Below are positions 38,825 through 47,365 of a DNA stretch of 64,000 nt, one piece after another; position 1 is the stretch's first letter; each line of letters starts with the position of its first letter. Source of the stretch: Streptomyces tsukubensis (GTDB taxonomy: Bacteria; Actinomycetota; Actinomycetes; Streptomycetales; Streptomycetaceae); NCBI RefSeq assembly GCF_003932715.1, contig NZ_CP020700.1:4610501-4674500 (forward strand), in the 5' to 3' direction. The notes under the pieces were generated by a model. The model saw nothing but the letters and a program-made list of their open reading frames with translations. It was not told the DNA's origin and searched no databases. Both the position numbers and the translations under genes were made by a program.

Positions 38825-39940
38825 ATGGCGGACGCCAAGGTCATTCCCTTCGACTCCTTCGACCCCTTCGACGGCGAACGGGCGCGCGGCGGTGCGCCGC
38901 GGTCCGGGCGGCGGCGCACGCCCGGAGCGGCCGGGAGCGGGGCGGCCGATCCGGCGGAGGCCGGTGAGGTCGGGGAGGTTCCGGAGGCCAGGGACGGCCG
39001 GAGCCGTCGCCCGGTGCGGCCGGTGGCCGTACCCGGGCAGACGTCCGGAGCCGCCCCCGCGACGGCTACCGAAACGGGGCCGGACACCGGTTCCGGGGCC
39101 GCCGGGTGGGAGCGGAAGCTGGCGGGCGGACTGGCGTTCCTGCGCCGGCGGGTCACCGGCGAATACGAGGTCGACGAGTTCGGCTACGACAAGGAGCTCA
39201 CCGACCAGGTCCTGATGTCGCTGCTGCGGCCGCTGTACGACAAGTACTTCCGGGTCGAGGTCAAGGGCATCGAGAACATCCCCGCCGAAGGGGGTGCCCT
39301 GGTCGTCGCCAACCACTCCGGGACGCTGCCGCTCGACGGGCTGATGCTGCAGGTCGCCGTGCACGACCGGCATCCGGCGGGCCGCCATCTGCGGCTGCTC
39401 GCCGCGGATCTGGTCTTTATGCTGCCGGTCGTCAACGAGCTGGCGCGCAAGGCCGGACACACCCTGGCGTGTGCGGAGGACGCGGAGCGGCTGCTGGAGC
39501 GCGGTGAGGTCGTCGGGGTGATGCCGGAGGGCTTCAAGGGCATCGGGAAGCCGTTCGGGGAGCGGTACAAGCTCCAGCGGTTCGGCCGTGGCGGCTTTGT
39601 GTCGACGGCGCTGCGGGCGGGCGTGCCGATCGTGCCCTGTTCGATCGTGGGGGCCGAAGAGATCTATCCGATGATCGGGAACGCGAAGACCCTGGCGCGG
39701 GTGCTGGGGCTGCCGTACTTCCCGGTGACGCCGACGTTTCCGCTGCTCGGCCCCCTGGGCGCCGTACCGCTGCCGACGAAGTGGACGATCCAGTTCGGGG
39801 AGCCGATTCCGACGGACGGCTATCCGGCGGAGGCGGCGGAGGATCCGATGCTGATGTTCAACCTCACGGATCAGGTACGGGAACAGATTCAGCACACGCT
39901 CTACAAGCTGCTGGTCCAGCGGCGGTCGGTCTTCTTCTGA
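38825..39940 (+). CDS. PlsC-like phospholipid/glycerol acyltransferase
   Basis: 371 residues. A disordered N-terminal ~110 residues (Gly/Pro/Glu-rich) precedes an acyltransferase domain. Block I reads VVANHSGTLPLDGLM (~160), i.e. a His-X6-Asp spacing instead of the usual HX4D; block III is GVMPEGFKG (~230) and block IV VPIVPCSIVGAEE (~275). Related mycobacterial proteins share the NHSG/NHAG...LPLD form. Expected to acylate lysophosphatidate or a related lipid at the membrane. Downstream of and probably co-transcribed with the epimerase-like gene. Confidence 0.88.
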   Translation: MADAKVIPFDSFDPFDGERARGGAPRSGRRRTPGAAGSGAADPAEAGEVGEVPEARDGRSRRPVRPVAVPGQTSGAAPATATETGPDTGSGAAGWERKLAGGLAFLRRRVTGEYEVDEFGYDKELTDQVLMSLLRPLYDKYFRVEVKGIENIPAEGGALVVANHSGTLPLDGLMLQVAVHDRHPAGRHLRLLAADLVFMLPVVNELARKAGHTLACAEDAERLLERGEVVGVMPEGFKGIGKPFGERYKLQRFGRGGFVSTALRAGVPIVPCSIVGAEEIYPMIGNAKTLARVLGLPYFPVTPTFPLLGPLGAVPLPTKWTIQFGEPIPTDGYPAEAAEDPMLMFNLTDQVREQIQHTLYKLLVQRRSVFF

Positions 39941-39976
39941 TCCGTACGCCATCGGACTCCGCACCGCACAGAGGCA

Positions 39977-40016
39977 CGGAAAGGGGTCCCGGATCATGAT
40001 CCGGGACCCCTTTCCG
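39977..40016. terminator. 40-nt perfect palindrome between convergent genes
   Basis: Two exactly complementary 20-nt arms with no unpaired centre (outer bases CGGAAAGGGG...CCCCTTTCCG). It lies between the acyltransferase stop and the rsbN stop and would terminate in both directions, with A/T runs built into the arms. Confidence 0.95.
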
Positions 40017-40052
40017 TACCCCTGGAGCGTCACCGCGCTCCGGGGGAGTTCC

Positions 40053-41354
40053 TCAGCGGTCCTCCTCCGCGCTCAGACCGAGGCCGGGGAGAAGGCCGGG
40101 CAGCAGCGGCGGGAGGGTGATGTCCGGCTTCGGTGTCGGCGTCGCCCGGCCGTCGGCCGGAGGCGTGGTGCCCTTCGCCGGAGGGTCGAGCAGATCGCCC
40201 GCCCCGCCGAGGAGCCCCTGGTCCTTCGGGGTGGCCTGGCCCGATCCGGTGTCCGAAGGGCCGGGCCGGCGGTCGCTGCCGGAGGCGGGCGCGGAGCCGG
40301 TCGCGGACGGGGTGGTACGGGCGTCCCCGGAGGGCCGTTCACTCGTCTTCGGCGCGGACGCGCCGGGACCCTCGGAGCCACGGCCCTGCTCCGGCGGAGC
40401 GGGCAGCAGCGACTGCAGCGGCTCGACCTCCTCCTCCATGGCCGTGAAGACGTCGTCGACCTCGCCGGAGACGTCCGACAGCTGGACCGGGAGGCGCTCG
40501 CGCAGGCCGTTCCACTTCTCGCGGTGGGACTGGGAGAAGGAGTTCAGCTTCCGGATCGGGCCCAGCGAGCCGTTCCGCTCGTAGGCGGAGTGGAGCAGGC
40601 GGTGGGCCTCGCGGACGTCGTGGCGCATGCCGTTGAGCGCGCGGCGGACCTCGCCGATGGACTCGTGGTCCATCGAACCGGACCGGGCCCGCTCCATCAG
40701 CCTGCGGGCCTCGTTGAGCCGGGTCGACGCCTGGTCCAGATAGAGCTCGCCGCGGTCGGTCTCACCGTCGGCCAGACCGAGGCGGATGTCCTCCATGCCC
40801 CGTTTGAGCCCGTAGAGCGAATCACCGGGGAGGGCGTCGGAGCTCGCCGCCGCCACCCCTCCGAAGGCGCCCGCCGCGACCCCGACCGTGAGGCCGCCGG
40901 CCGCGAGGCCCTTGGACCAGCGGGAACGGGGCCGCAACTTCCTCAGGGGGGACGCCCGATGGGCACCGCGGCTCGCCCTGCGCTGCTCGGGCACGGTAGG
41001 CCCCGTGGATGGCGTCGCCTCGTTGGCCGCCGCGCCCGCAGTGCCCTCCCGGAACATGGCCTCCATGGCGGCCACGAGCTGCGCCCGCTGCACCACTTTG
41101 ACCTCGGGATCCAGCTCCGGCTTCGGCAGTTCGCCGAGGCCGGTCGCCAGGGCCAGCATCCGCGCCTGCTCCGGTCGCCCCGCCGCAGCCGGTGCGACCG
41201 GTGCGGCGGACTCCGGACACTGCGGATCACCGGGGGCGTCGGAGCCGTCCGGTGTCGGGTCGGCGCCCTCGTCGTACCGCTGCGCGGCCGCCTGATCTTC
41301 CAGAGCCTGGGCGAAGGCGTTCGCCCGCCGGTGCGCCGAAACGTTCGCGATCAC
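40053..41354 (-). CDS. rsbN: RsbN, membrane anti-sigma factor of BldN
   Basis: 433-residue protein. The N-terminal ~110 residues (IANVSAHRRANAFAQALE...) form the cytoplasmic sigma-binding part; a Arg/Ser-rich stretch leads to one membrane helix (GLAAGGLTVGVAAGAFGGVAA, ~150-170). The DUF5667-type extracytoplasmic helical domain (DALPGDSLYGLKRGMEDIRL) follows, then a Pro/Gly/Ser-rich tail. In S. venezuelae and S. coelicolor RsbN restrains BldN. The GTG at 41354 is chosen because AGGAGG lies 8 nt before it; the GTG at 41363 would overlap that ribosome site. Downstream of bldN on the same strand, 399 nt apart. Confidence 0.93.
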   Translation of the reverse strand: MIANVSAHRRANAFAQALEDQAAAQRYDEGADPTPDGSDAPGDPQCPESAAPVAPAAAGRPEQARMLALATGLGELPKPELDPEVKVVQRAQLVAAMEAMFREGTAGAAANEATPSTGPTVPEQRRASRGAHRASPLRKLRPRSRWSKGLAAGGLTVGVAAGAFGGVAAASSDALPGDSLYGLKRGMEDIRLGLADGETDRGELYLDQASTRLNEARRLMERARSGSMDHESIGEVRRALNGMRHDVREAHRLLHSAYERNGSLGPIRKLNSFSQSHREKWNGLRERLPVQLSDVSGEVDDVFTAMEEEVEPLQSLLPAPPEQGRGSEGPGASAPKTSERPSGDARTTPSATGSAPASGSDRRPGPSDTGSGQATPKDQGLLGGAGDLLDPPAKGTTPPADGRATPTPKPDITLPPLLPGLLPGLGLSAEEDR

Positions 41355-41752
41355 TGGCGGCACCTCCTCTCGTCATGACGATCGACTCCCCTGGGGGTCC
41401 GGAAGGTTGCACGATCTACGCGCATCCACACGATCGGGTGAGTGGCTGCGGGCAGGGCGTGACCACAGGGAGCCTGCATCCCGCACAACGAGCGGCGCGG
41501 CACTTGGGTTACGCGCGAAAGATGATCGGACCAGTGCGTCATCGAGGCGTCACCGATGGGTGTGTTGGGGTCGGGGGACGGGCGGGGGGAGGGGTGGTCG
41601 CGGTACGGCTGGAGCGCCGGCGGGGCCGGGGTGCTCCGGACTGCTTCCGTACCGCGGACCGGTGGTGGTGCGGGGTGCTGTGCTGCGGGTTGCCGTGGTG
41701 GGACGGGACGGCGGTGGCGGTGGCGGTGGGACGGTGGCGGGGCGCCCACGGC

Positions 41753-42622
41753 TCAGCGGGCGTCTTCCGGCAGCAGCCGGGCGAGGGTGCGTACGGCGCG
41801 GTACTGGAGGGTCTTGATGGCCCCCTCGTTCTTGCCCATCACCCGCGCGGTCTCGGCGACGGACAGTCCCTGCAGGAAACGCAGGGTCACGCACTCCTGC
41901 TGCTGAGGGTTGAGTTTGCGGACGGCTTCGAGCAGTGCCGCGTTCGACAGGGATTCGAGGACCGAGTCCTCCGGGCTGCGCTCGACCTCGTTGGCGTCGA
42001 GCATCTCCCCGGTGGTGACCTCCAGCCGGAAGCGGCTGGACTTGAAGTGGTCGGCGACCAGATTGCGGGCGATCGTCACCAGCCAGGCGCCGAAGTCCCG
42101 GCCCTGCCAGGTGAAGGTGGAGATCCGGCGCAGGGCGCGCAGGAACGTCTCGCTGGTGAGGTCCTCGGCGGTCGCTTTGCCGCCGACGCGGTAGTAGATG
42201 TAGCGGTAGACGGTGTCGCTGTACTGGTCGTAGAGGCGGCCGAAGGCATCGGCCTCGCCCGCCTGCGCCCGTTCGACCAGCTCCATCATGCGGGCGCTGT
42301 CGCTGTCGGCGGTGGGTCGGCGGACCGTTCCGGCGGCCGGGGCGGAGGAGGCGGTGCCGGAGCCGGTCCTGCTGCTCCGTCTGGCGACCGCACGGCCGCC
42401 GCCGGCCCGCCTGCCCTCCACGAGGGCGCTGCGCGCCGGTCCCTCCTTGTAGCCGTCGGCCAGGGCATAGCAGGGGGCGGCGGGGCCGCCGGTGGTGGCG
42501 AGGCGGGGCATGGCGAGGGCGGGGACGGCGTACGCGGTGGGGACGAAACCGCGCAGGTGTTCAAGGACCGTCGCGCGGAGCGTAGCCAGGCCCGAGGCGT
42601 CAACCCCGACGTGTGGGTACAC
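41753..42622 (-). CDS. bldN: Developmental ECF sigma factor BldN
   Basis: 289 residues. Needed for aerial mycelium in Streptomyces (controls chaplin and rodlin genes and bldM). It is unusual among ECF factors in having a long N-terminal pro-sequence, here about residues 1-110 (MYPHVGVDASGLATLRATVL...), removed on maturation. Region 2 follows (VERAQAGEADAFGRLYDQYS, DLTSETFLRAL) and then region 4 (LNPQQQECVTLRFLQGLSVA). GTG start with GGGAG upstream. Expression is known to be repressed by BldD, and the activity is held by RsbN encoded next door. Confidence 0.97.
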   Translation of the reverse strand: MYPHVGVDASGLATLRATVLEHLRGFVPTAYAVPALAMPRLATTGGPAAPCYALADGYKEGPARSALVEGRRAGGGRAVARRSSRTGSGTASSAPAAGTVRRPTADSDSARMMELVERAQAGEADAFGRLYDQYSDTVYRYIYYRVGGKATAEDLTSETFLRALRRISTFTWQGRDFGAWLVTIARNLVADHFKSSRFRLEVTTGEMLDANEVERSPEDSVLESLSNAALLEAVRKLNPQQQECVTLRFLQGLSVAETARVMGKNEGAIKTLQYRAVRTLARLLPEDAR

Positions 42623-43090
42623 GGGACTCCCAGAGGCAGAGCTTCCATCACGTGCAGTGCGGGACCGTTCACCCGTCGTGGCGACGGGCGGATCTCGTAT
42701 GCGTCTGAGGAGAATAACGCTTCGTACAGGCAGTGCTACGCCCAGTTGCTCAAATCGTCGTTTCCGTTGTTTCTGTTACCTCAGGACGACGCATTAGCTA
42801 GTCGAAAATGAGCATTTGGCGATCGGAAACGTTCGAGATCGGCCGAGTGGGGTGCGGCGGGAGCGGTCGCTTTCGTAGCCGTGTTCGCATGCCCGGCCCT
42901 CGGCGCGGGGGCGGCCGAGACGGCTCTTCCGGGGCGGGAGGGGTCTGCCGGGAGGCCCGGCAGGCGCCGGGGCGCAGGGGTGTTCTGCGGCCCGTGGGGC
43001 GGGTGTTGAACGGGTGCCGTACGGAGACCGGGCAGGTACGGCACGGGATGCGGGCCCGTGGGCCGGGAGTGCCGGAGGTGGGGCCGTGGG
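42623..43090. other. bldN upstream region
   Basis: 468 bases with no convincing gene. The part nearest bldN (about 42700-42840) is clearly more AT-rich than its surroundings, as expected for a regulated promoter region. I could not match a BldD site with certainty. The part nearest the HAD gene contains a terminator-like hairpin. Confidence 0.5.
43014..43044 (-). terminator. Terminator-like hairpin after the HAD phosphatase gene
   Basis: Perfect 9-bp arms GTGCCGTAC / GTACGGCAC with a 13-nt loop, about 50 nt past the minus-strand stop at 43091. Confidence 0.6.
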
Positions 43091-44038
43091 TCAGCGGCGG
43101 CGGCGGTGGAGGGCCACCGCGGCGGCCGTACCGCCCGCGATCGCACCCACTCCGGCGGCCGCCGGGATGCCGACCTTGGCCGCCTTGCGGCCGGTGCGGT
43201 AGTCGCGCAGCCGCCAGTCGCGTTCGCGCGCGTGTTTGCGCAGCTTGGTGTCCGGATTGATCGCGTATGGATGTCCTACGAGCGACAGCATCGGAATGTC
43301 GTTGTGCGAATCGCTGTACGCCGCGCAGCGCGCGAGGTCGAGGCCCTCGGCGGCGGCGAGGGCCCGGACGGCCTCGGCCTTCGCCGGGCCGTGCAGGGGC
43401 TCGCCGACGAGCCGGCCCGTATAGACGCCGTCGACGGACTCGGCCACCGTGCCGAGCGCACCGGTCAGTCCGAGGCGGCGGGCGATGATCGTCGCGGTCT
43501 CCACCGGGGCCGCGGTGACCAGCCAGACCTTCTGGCCCGCGTCGAGATGGGCCTGGGCGAGGGCGCGGGTGCCCGGCCAGATGCGGTCGGCCATGTACTC
43601 GTCGTAGATCTCCTCGCCGATGCTCATCAGCTCGGAGACGCGGTGGCCCTTGACGATGGAGAGCGCGGACTCCCGTACGTCCGCCATATGGTCCGGGTCC
43701 TCGACGCCGGCCAGCCGGAACCAGGTCTGCTGCCAGGCGAACCGGGCCAGCTCGCTGCGCTGGAAGAACTTCCGCTTGTAGAGGCCGCGGCCGAAGTGGA
43801 AGATCGCGGCGCCCTGCATCACGGTGTTGTCGAGGTCGAAGAAGGCGGCGGCGCGGGTGTCGCCCGCGACGGGGAACTCGCTTTCGGGGGCGTCGGCGTC
43901 GGCCGCGGTGGTGGCGGGGGCGGCGTCGATCGGCTCGCCTGCCGCCTTGCGCGCGGCCTCGGCCGCCGCCTCGCCTGCGAGCACGCTGCGCGCGGTCGCG
44001 GAGCGCCGTCGGGGGGTGAGCCATCCACGTGCGGCCAT
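43091..44038 (-). CDS. HAD-superfamily phosphatase (SerB-like, HAD-IB)
   Basis: 315 residues. Motif I is [11 protein letters not shown] (~67-77), motif [12 protein letters not shown], and motif [22 protein letters not shown] (~255-271), typical of the HAD-IB/CicA-SerB group acting on phosphoserine or lysophosphatidic acid. The N-terminal 60 residues are Ala-rich. The C-terminus carries a hydrophobic stretch ([22 protein letters not shown]) and a HRRRR end, so it may be tail-anchored. Upstream of bldN on the same strand, divergent from the glutaredoxin-like gene. Confidence 0.9.
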   Translation of the reverse strand: MAARGWLTPRRRSATARSVLAGEAAAEAARKAAGEPIDAAPATTAADADAPESEFPVAGDTRAAAFFDLDNTVMQGAAIFHFGRGLYKRKFFQRSELARFAWQQTWFRLAGVEDPDHMADVRESALSIVKGHRVSELMSIGEEIYDEYMADRIWPGTRALAQAHLDAGQKVWLVTAAPVETATIIARRLGLTGALGTVAESVDGVYTGRLVGEPLHGPAKAEAVRALAAAEGLDLARCAAYSDSHNDIPMLSLVGHPYAINPDTKLRKHARERDWRLRDYRTGRKAAKVGIPAAAGVGAIAGGTAAAVALHRRRR

Positions 44039-44186
44039 AACGCGAGCATAGCCAGTCTGTTCGGGAGTTCCCGACCGGCCCGGACGCGGCCGGGTGAACA
44101 CTGCGCGGCGCGGTTGTTACGGGGAGGCGGGGGAGGGGGGAGGGGTGCGGCGCGGGGTTCGGCGGGCCGGGCGGAGAATGGTGTGC

Positions 44187-44462
44187 ATGAGTCCACTGCT
44201 GCGGCGTACGAAGAAGAAGGCCGCGCGTGACCGGGTGGTCACGCTCATCGGCAAACCCGGGTGCCATTTGTGCGACGACGCGCGCGCGGTGGTGGAGAAG
44301 GTGTGCGCCGAGGTGGGGGCCTCGTGGGAGGAGAAGGACATCACCCGGGACGAAGCGCTGCACCGGGAGTACTGGGAGCAGATTCCGGTGGTGCTGGTGG
44401 ACGGGGAGCAGCACACGTTCTGGAGGGTGGACGAGGCGAGGTTGCGCGGGGCGCTTCGTTGA
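44187..44462 (+). CDS. Glutaredoxin-like protein
   Basis: 91-residue thioredoxin-fold protein with the redox motif GKPGCHLCDDA (CXXC near residues 25-28) and the cis-Pro in EQIPVVLVDG. DUF836/glutaredoxin-2-like family; expected to act as a small thiol oxidoreductase in the cytoplasm. The N-terminus is basic (RRTKKKAARDR). ATG at 44178 three codons earlier is an alternative. Lies upstream of rex, an arrangement I recall from other actinomycetes. Confidence 0.88.
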   Translation: MSPLLRRTKKKAARDRVVTLIGKPGCHLCDDARAVVEKVCAEVGASWEEKDITRDEALHREYWEQIPVVLVDGEQHTFWRVDEARLRGALR

Positions 44463-44783
44463 GGTGGGGCCCGTCCGGCGGGGTGCTGTAGTCGGCCGGG
44501 CGCGGGCCGTGGTCGCTTCTCGCGCAGTTCCTCGCGCCCCTACGCCCGGCGGCGTGGGTGGTGCCCCCAGCGCCCCTAACTGCCTGCCCTGGGCCGCCTT
44601 GGTGCAGTCACGCCCCTGGAATGCCGGTGGAGTGGGGGTGCAGGGGGGTACCCCGGAGGGGGTGGGGCGGGGCAGAGTAAAGGGACTCGGGGGCGTGCGG
44701 GAGGAGTGTGGGTTGCTTTGCCCCCATCGGGTGGGAAACGGTTCGACGCTGTGTGCGGTTCCATGTTTACGGGATCCTCATGC
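44463..44783. other. Intergenic region with repeat
   Basis: Part of the 456-nt gap between the glutaredoxin-like gene and rex. No gene seen. It includes a Streptomyces dispersed-repeat-like word and G-rich sequence, and leads into the rex promoter. Confidence 0.5.
44511..44543. repeat. Streptomyces dispersed intergenic repeat
   Basis: Contains CTTCTCGCGCAGTTCC followed by TCGCGCCCCTACG, a word that recurs between genes in many Streptomyces genomes. A partial second copy of its end (GCGCCCCTAAC) follows near 44570. Confidence 0.6.
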
Positions 44784-44797
44784 GTGACCCCGGTCAC
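44784..44797 (+). promoter_or_regulatory. Crp-like site upstream of rex
   Basis: GTGACCCCGGTCAC fits the Streptomyces Crp pattern GTG-N6-GNCAC and is a perfect 6-bp inverted repeat. It ends 1 nt before the TTGACT -35 element, a class II activator position. Confidence 0.6.
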
Positions 44798-44798
44798 T

Positions 44799-44825
44799 TT
44801 GACTGGACAAAACGGACACTATCTT
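44799..44825 (+). promoter_or_regulatory. rex-hem operon promoter
   Basis: TTGACT (44799-44804) and TATCTT (44820-44825), spacing 15 nt. The -10 overlaps the Rex operator, giving a simple repression mechanism. Confidence 0.55.
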
Positions 44826-44844
44826 TGTGCACGCGTTCACAAAG
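44823..44844. promoter_or_regulatory. Rex operator (ROP site)
   Basis: CTTTGTG-N8-CACAAAG, a perfect inverted repeat that fits the Rex consensus (TTGTGAANNNNNNTTCACAA) except at one inner base. Rex should bind here when NADH/NAD+ is low. Confidence 0.92.
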
Positions 44845-44918
44845 ACATAGCCTGCTGTCGACGGGGCGGTCTTGGTACACACGGCCGCCTAGAGCCTCGC
44901 TCATCCCGCAGGAGCACC

Positions 44919-45719
44919 GTGGCAACTGGCCGAAATCACCGACCGGCGACTCGCAGCCGAGGAATCCCCGAGGCCACCGTCGCCCGGCTTCCGCTGTACC
45001 TGCGGGCGCTGACCGCGCTTTCCGAGCGGTCCGTACCCACGGTCTCCTCCGAGGAACTGGCCGCGGCGGCGGGGGTCAACTCCGCGAAGCTGCGGAAGGA
45101 CTTCTCGTACCTCGGCTCCTACGGCACCCGCGGTGTGGGGTACGACGTCGAGTACCTCGTCTACCAGATCTCCCGTGAGCTGGGGCTCACCCAGGACTGG
45201 CCCGTGGTCATCGTCGGTATCGGCAACCTCGGCGCCGCGCTCGCCAACTACGGCGGATTCGCCTCCCGCGGCTTCCGGGTCGCCGCGCTGATCGACGCGG
45301 ACCCGGCGATGGCCGGGAAGCCCGTCGCGGGGATCCCGGTCCAGCACTCCGACGAGCTGGAGAAGATCATCAGCGACAACGGTGTGTCGATCGGTGTCAT
45401 CGCCACGCCCGCCGGTGCCGCGCAGCCGGTGTGCGACCGGCTGGTGGCCGCCGGGGTCACCTCCATCCTGAACTTCGCGCCGACCGTGCTCTCCGTGCCG
45501 GAGGGCGTCGACGTGCGCAAGGTCGACCTGTCGATCGAACTCCAGATCCTCGCCTTCCACGAACAGCGGAAGGCCGGGGACGGTGGCGAGGTGTCCCCGG
45601 GGGCCGCCCCCGCCGTGTCCGTTCCGGCGGACGGCGGGGCGGGCGCTGCTCCGGCGGGCGCCGAGGGCGTCGGCCGGAAGGGACCTGACGGGGACATGCC
45701 CGCCGTGATGCCGGCATGA
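44919..45719 (+). CDS. rex: Redox-sensing repressor Rex
   Basis: 266-residue repressor that senses the NADH/NAD+ ratio and controls respiratory and haem genes. N-terminal winged helix (RLPLYLRALTALSERSVPTV ... SAKLRKDFSYLGSYG), then the Rossmann domain VVIVGIGNLGAALANYGGF, and the domain-swap C-terminal helix ELQILAFHEQR. A Gly/Ala/Pro-rich tail of ~45 residues follows. The GTG at 44919 is chosen because GGAG lies 4 nt upstream and the homologue begins VATGRNHRP. First gene of rex-hemA-hemC-hemD; ATGA overlap with hemA. Confidence 0.97.
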   Translation: MATGRNHRPATRSRGIPEATVARLPLYLRALTALSERSVPTVSSEELAAAAGVNSAKLRKDFSYLGSYGTRGVGYDVEYLVYQISRELGLTQDWPVVIVGIGNLGAALANYGGFASRGFRVAALIDADPAMAGKPVAGIPVQHSDELEKIISDNGVSIGVIATPAGAAQPVCDRLVAAGVTSILNFAPTVLSVPEGVDVRKVDLSIELQILAFHEQRKAGDGGEVSPGAAPAVSVPADGGAGAAPAGAEGVGRKGPDGDMPAVMPA

Positions 45720-47365
45720 GTCTTCTGGTCGTCGGACTGAGCCACCGCAGCGCTCCGGTGAGCGTGCTGGAGAGAGCCGCGCTCTCCGCGGACGCGCAGG
45801 TCAAGCTGGCGCAGGACATCGTTTCCGCCGAGCCCGCCGCGGAGGCGGCGGTGCTCGCCACCTGCAACCGCATCGAGCTGTACGCGGACGTCGACAAGTT
45901 CCATGCGGGCGTCGCTGAACTGTCCACGCTTCTCGCCCAGCACAGCGGGGTGGGGTTGGAGGAGCTGACCCCCTATCTCTACGTGCACTACGAGGACCGC
46001 GCCGTCCACCATCTCTTCTCGGTGGCCTGCGGTCTGGACTCGATGGTCGTCGGGGAGGGCCAGATCCTCGGCCAGATCAAGGACGCCCTCGCGCGCGGCC
46101 AGGAGCTGCACACCGCCGGGCGGCTGATCAACGACCTCTTCCAGCAGGCCTTGCGGGTCGGCAAGCGCGCCCACAGCGAGACCGGTATCGACCGGGCCGG
46201 ACAGTCCCTCGTCAGCTTCGGCCTGGAGCAGCTGGCCGACGGCGCGGACGTCCCCGGCTGGGTGGCCGGGCAGCGGGCCCTGGTCATCGGCGCCGGTTCG
46301 ATGTCGTCGCTCGCCGCGACGACCCTCGCGCGGCTCGGCGTCAGCGAACTCGTCATCGCCAATCGCACGCTCGACCGGGCGGAGAAGCTGGCCGCGTCCC
46401 TCGCGGCGCTCGGCCAGGGGACCGTACGGGCCGTGCCGATGAGTGCGGTACCGGATGAACTGACACGTGCATCCGCGGTGGTGTCCTGCACCGGTGCGAC
46501 CGGTCTCGTCCTCACTGCCGAGGCCGTCGCCGACGCTCTCGCCGTGCCCGAGGGCGCCTCCGCCGTCATGGCGGGCGCCGTCGTTGCGGAGGGTGCCCTG
46601 CGTGCGCCCGACGGCAGTCTGGTGGCCCGGCTCGCGGAGACCGCGAGCCGCGACGGCCGGGTCCGGATCCGGGACCTCGGCGGCCGGCCCGCCGAGAGCG
46701 GCGACACGGGCTGCCCCGTCGGCCTCGACGACAGCCCCGCTGCCGCGGGTGCGGGCGATCCGGTCCAGCACGGCGTGTGGATGGAGAACGCAGGCGGTGC
46801 CGCGGTCGTCGCGCCCCGCCAGGCCGTACGCCACCGCGGCGGCTCCGTCCGGATGGCCCTGCTCGACCTCGCCATGCCCCGCGACATTGATCACGCCGTC
46901 CACCGCATCCCCGGTGTCCGGCTGGTCGACATCGAGTCCCTCGCCGATGCCTCCGCCGACGCGCCCATGGCGGCCGACGTCGACCAGGTCCGTGACATCG
47001 TCGCGGCCGAGGTGGCGGCCTTCGGGGCGGCCCAGCGCGCCGCCCGGATCACGCCCACCGTCATCGCGCTGCGCGCCATGGCCGCCGATGTCGTCGCCGG
47101 TGAGCTGGCGCGGCTCGACGGCCGGCTCAGCGGGCTGGACGAGAAGCAGCGCGGCGAGATCCAGCAGACCGTACGGCGTGTGGTGGACAAGCTGCTGCAC
47201 GCGCCGACGGTACGGGTGAAGCAGTTGGCCGGTGAGCCCGGCGGTGCCGGATACGCCGACGCCCTGCGCACCCTTTTCGACCTCGACCCGGAGACCGTGG
47301 CGTCCGTCAGCCGGGCCGATCCGACCGACCGCGAGACCGACGCCGAGAACCGAGGGCGATCATGA
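45716..47365 (+). CDS. hemA: Glutamyl-tRNA reductase HemA
   Basis: First committed step of C5-pathway tetrapyrrole synthesis: NADPH reduction of glutamyl-tRNA to glutamate-1-semialdehyde. The catalytic Cys50 is in LATCNRIELY. The signature VVGEGQILGQIKDA (~107-120) and the NADPH fold ALVIGAGSMSSLAATTL are present. At 549 residues it is longer than the ~420 of E. coli; an Ala/Gly-rich insertion sits at about 310-375, before RMALLDLAMPRDID. Coupled to rex (ATGA) and to hemC (ATGA). Confidence 0.98.
   Translation: MSLLVVGLSHRSAPVSVLERAALSADAQVKLAQDIVSAEPAAEAAVLATCNRIELYADVDKFHAGVAELSTLLAQHSGVGLEELTPYLYVHYEDRAVHHLFSVACGLDSMVVGEGQILGQIKDALARGQELHTAGRLINDLFQQALRVGKRAHSETGIDRAGQSLVSFGLEQLADGADVPGWVAGQRALVIGAGSMSSLAATTLARLGVSELVIANRTLDRAEKLAASLAALGQGTVRAVPMSAVPDELTRASAVVSCTGATGLVLTAEAVADALAVPEGASAVMAGAVVAEGALRAPDGSLVARLAETASRDGRVRIRDLGGRPAESGDTGCPVGLDDSPAAAGAGDPVQHGVWMENAGGAAVVAPRQAVRHRGGSVRMALLDLAMPRDIDHAVHRIPGVRLVDIESLADASADAPMAADVDQVRDIVAAEVAAFGAAQRAARITPTVIALRAMAADVVAGELARLDGRLSGLDEKQRGEIQQTVRRVVDKLLHAPTVRVKQLAGEPGGAGYADALRTLFDLDPETVASVSRADPTDRETDAENRGRS

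Noticed and set aside
42623..43090. A BldD binding site in the bldN promoter
   Set aside because: Expected from knowledge of bldN, but I could not find a clear match to the BldD pattern, so no site is listed.
44706..44918. N-terminal extension of rex by 71 codons
   Set aside because: It would cover the rex promoter and Rex operator; the conserved protein begins at the GTG at 44919.
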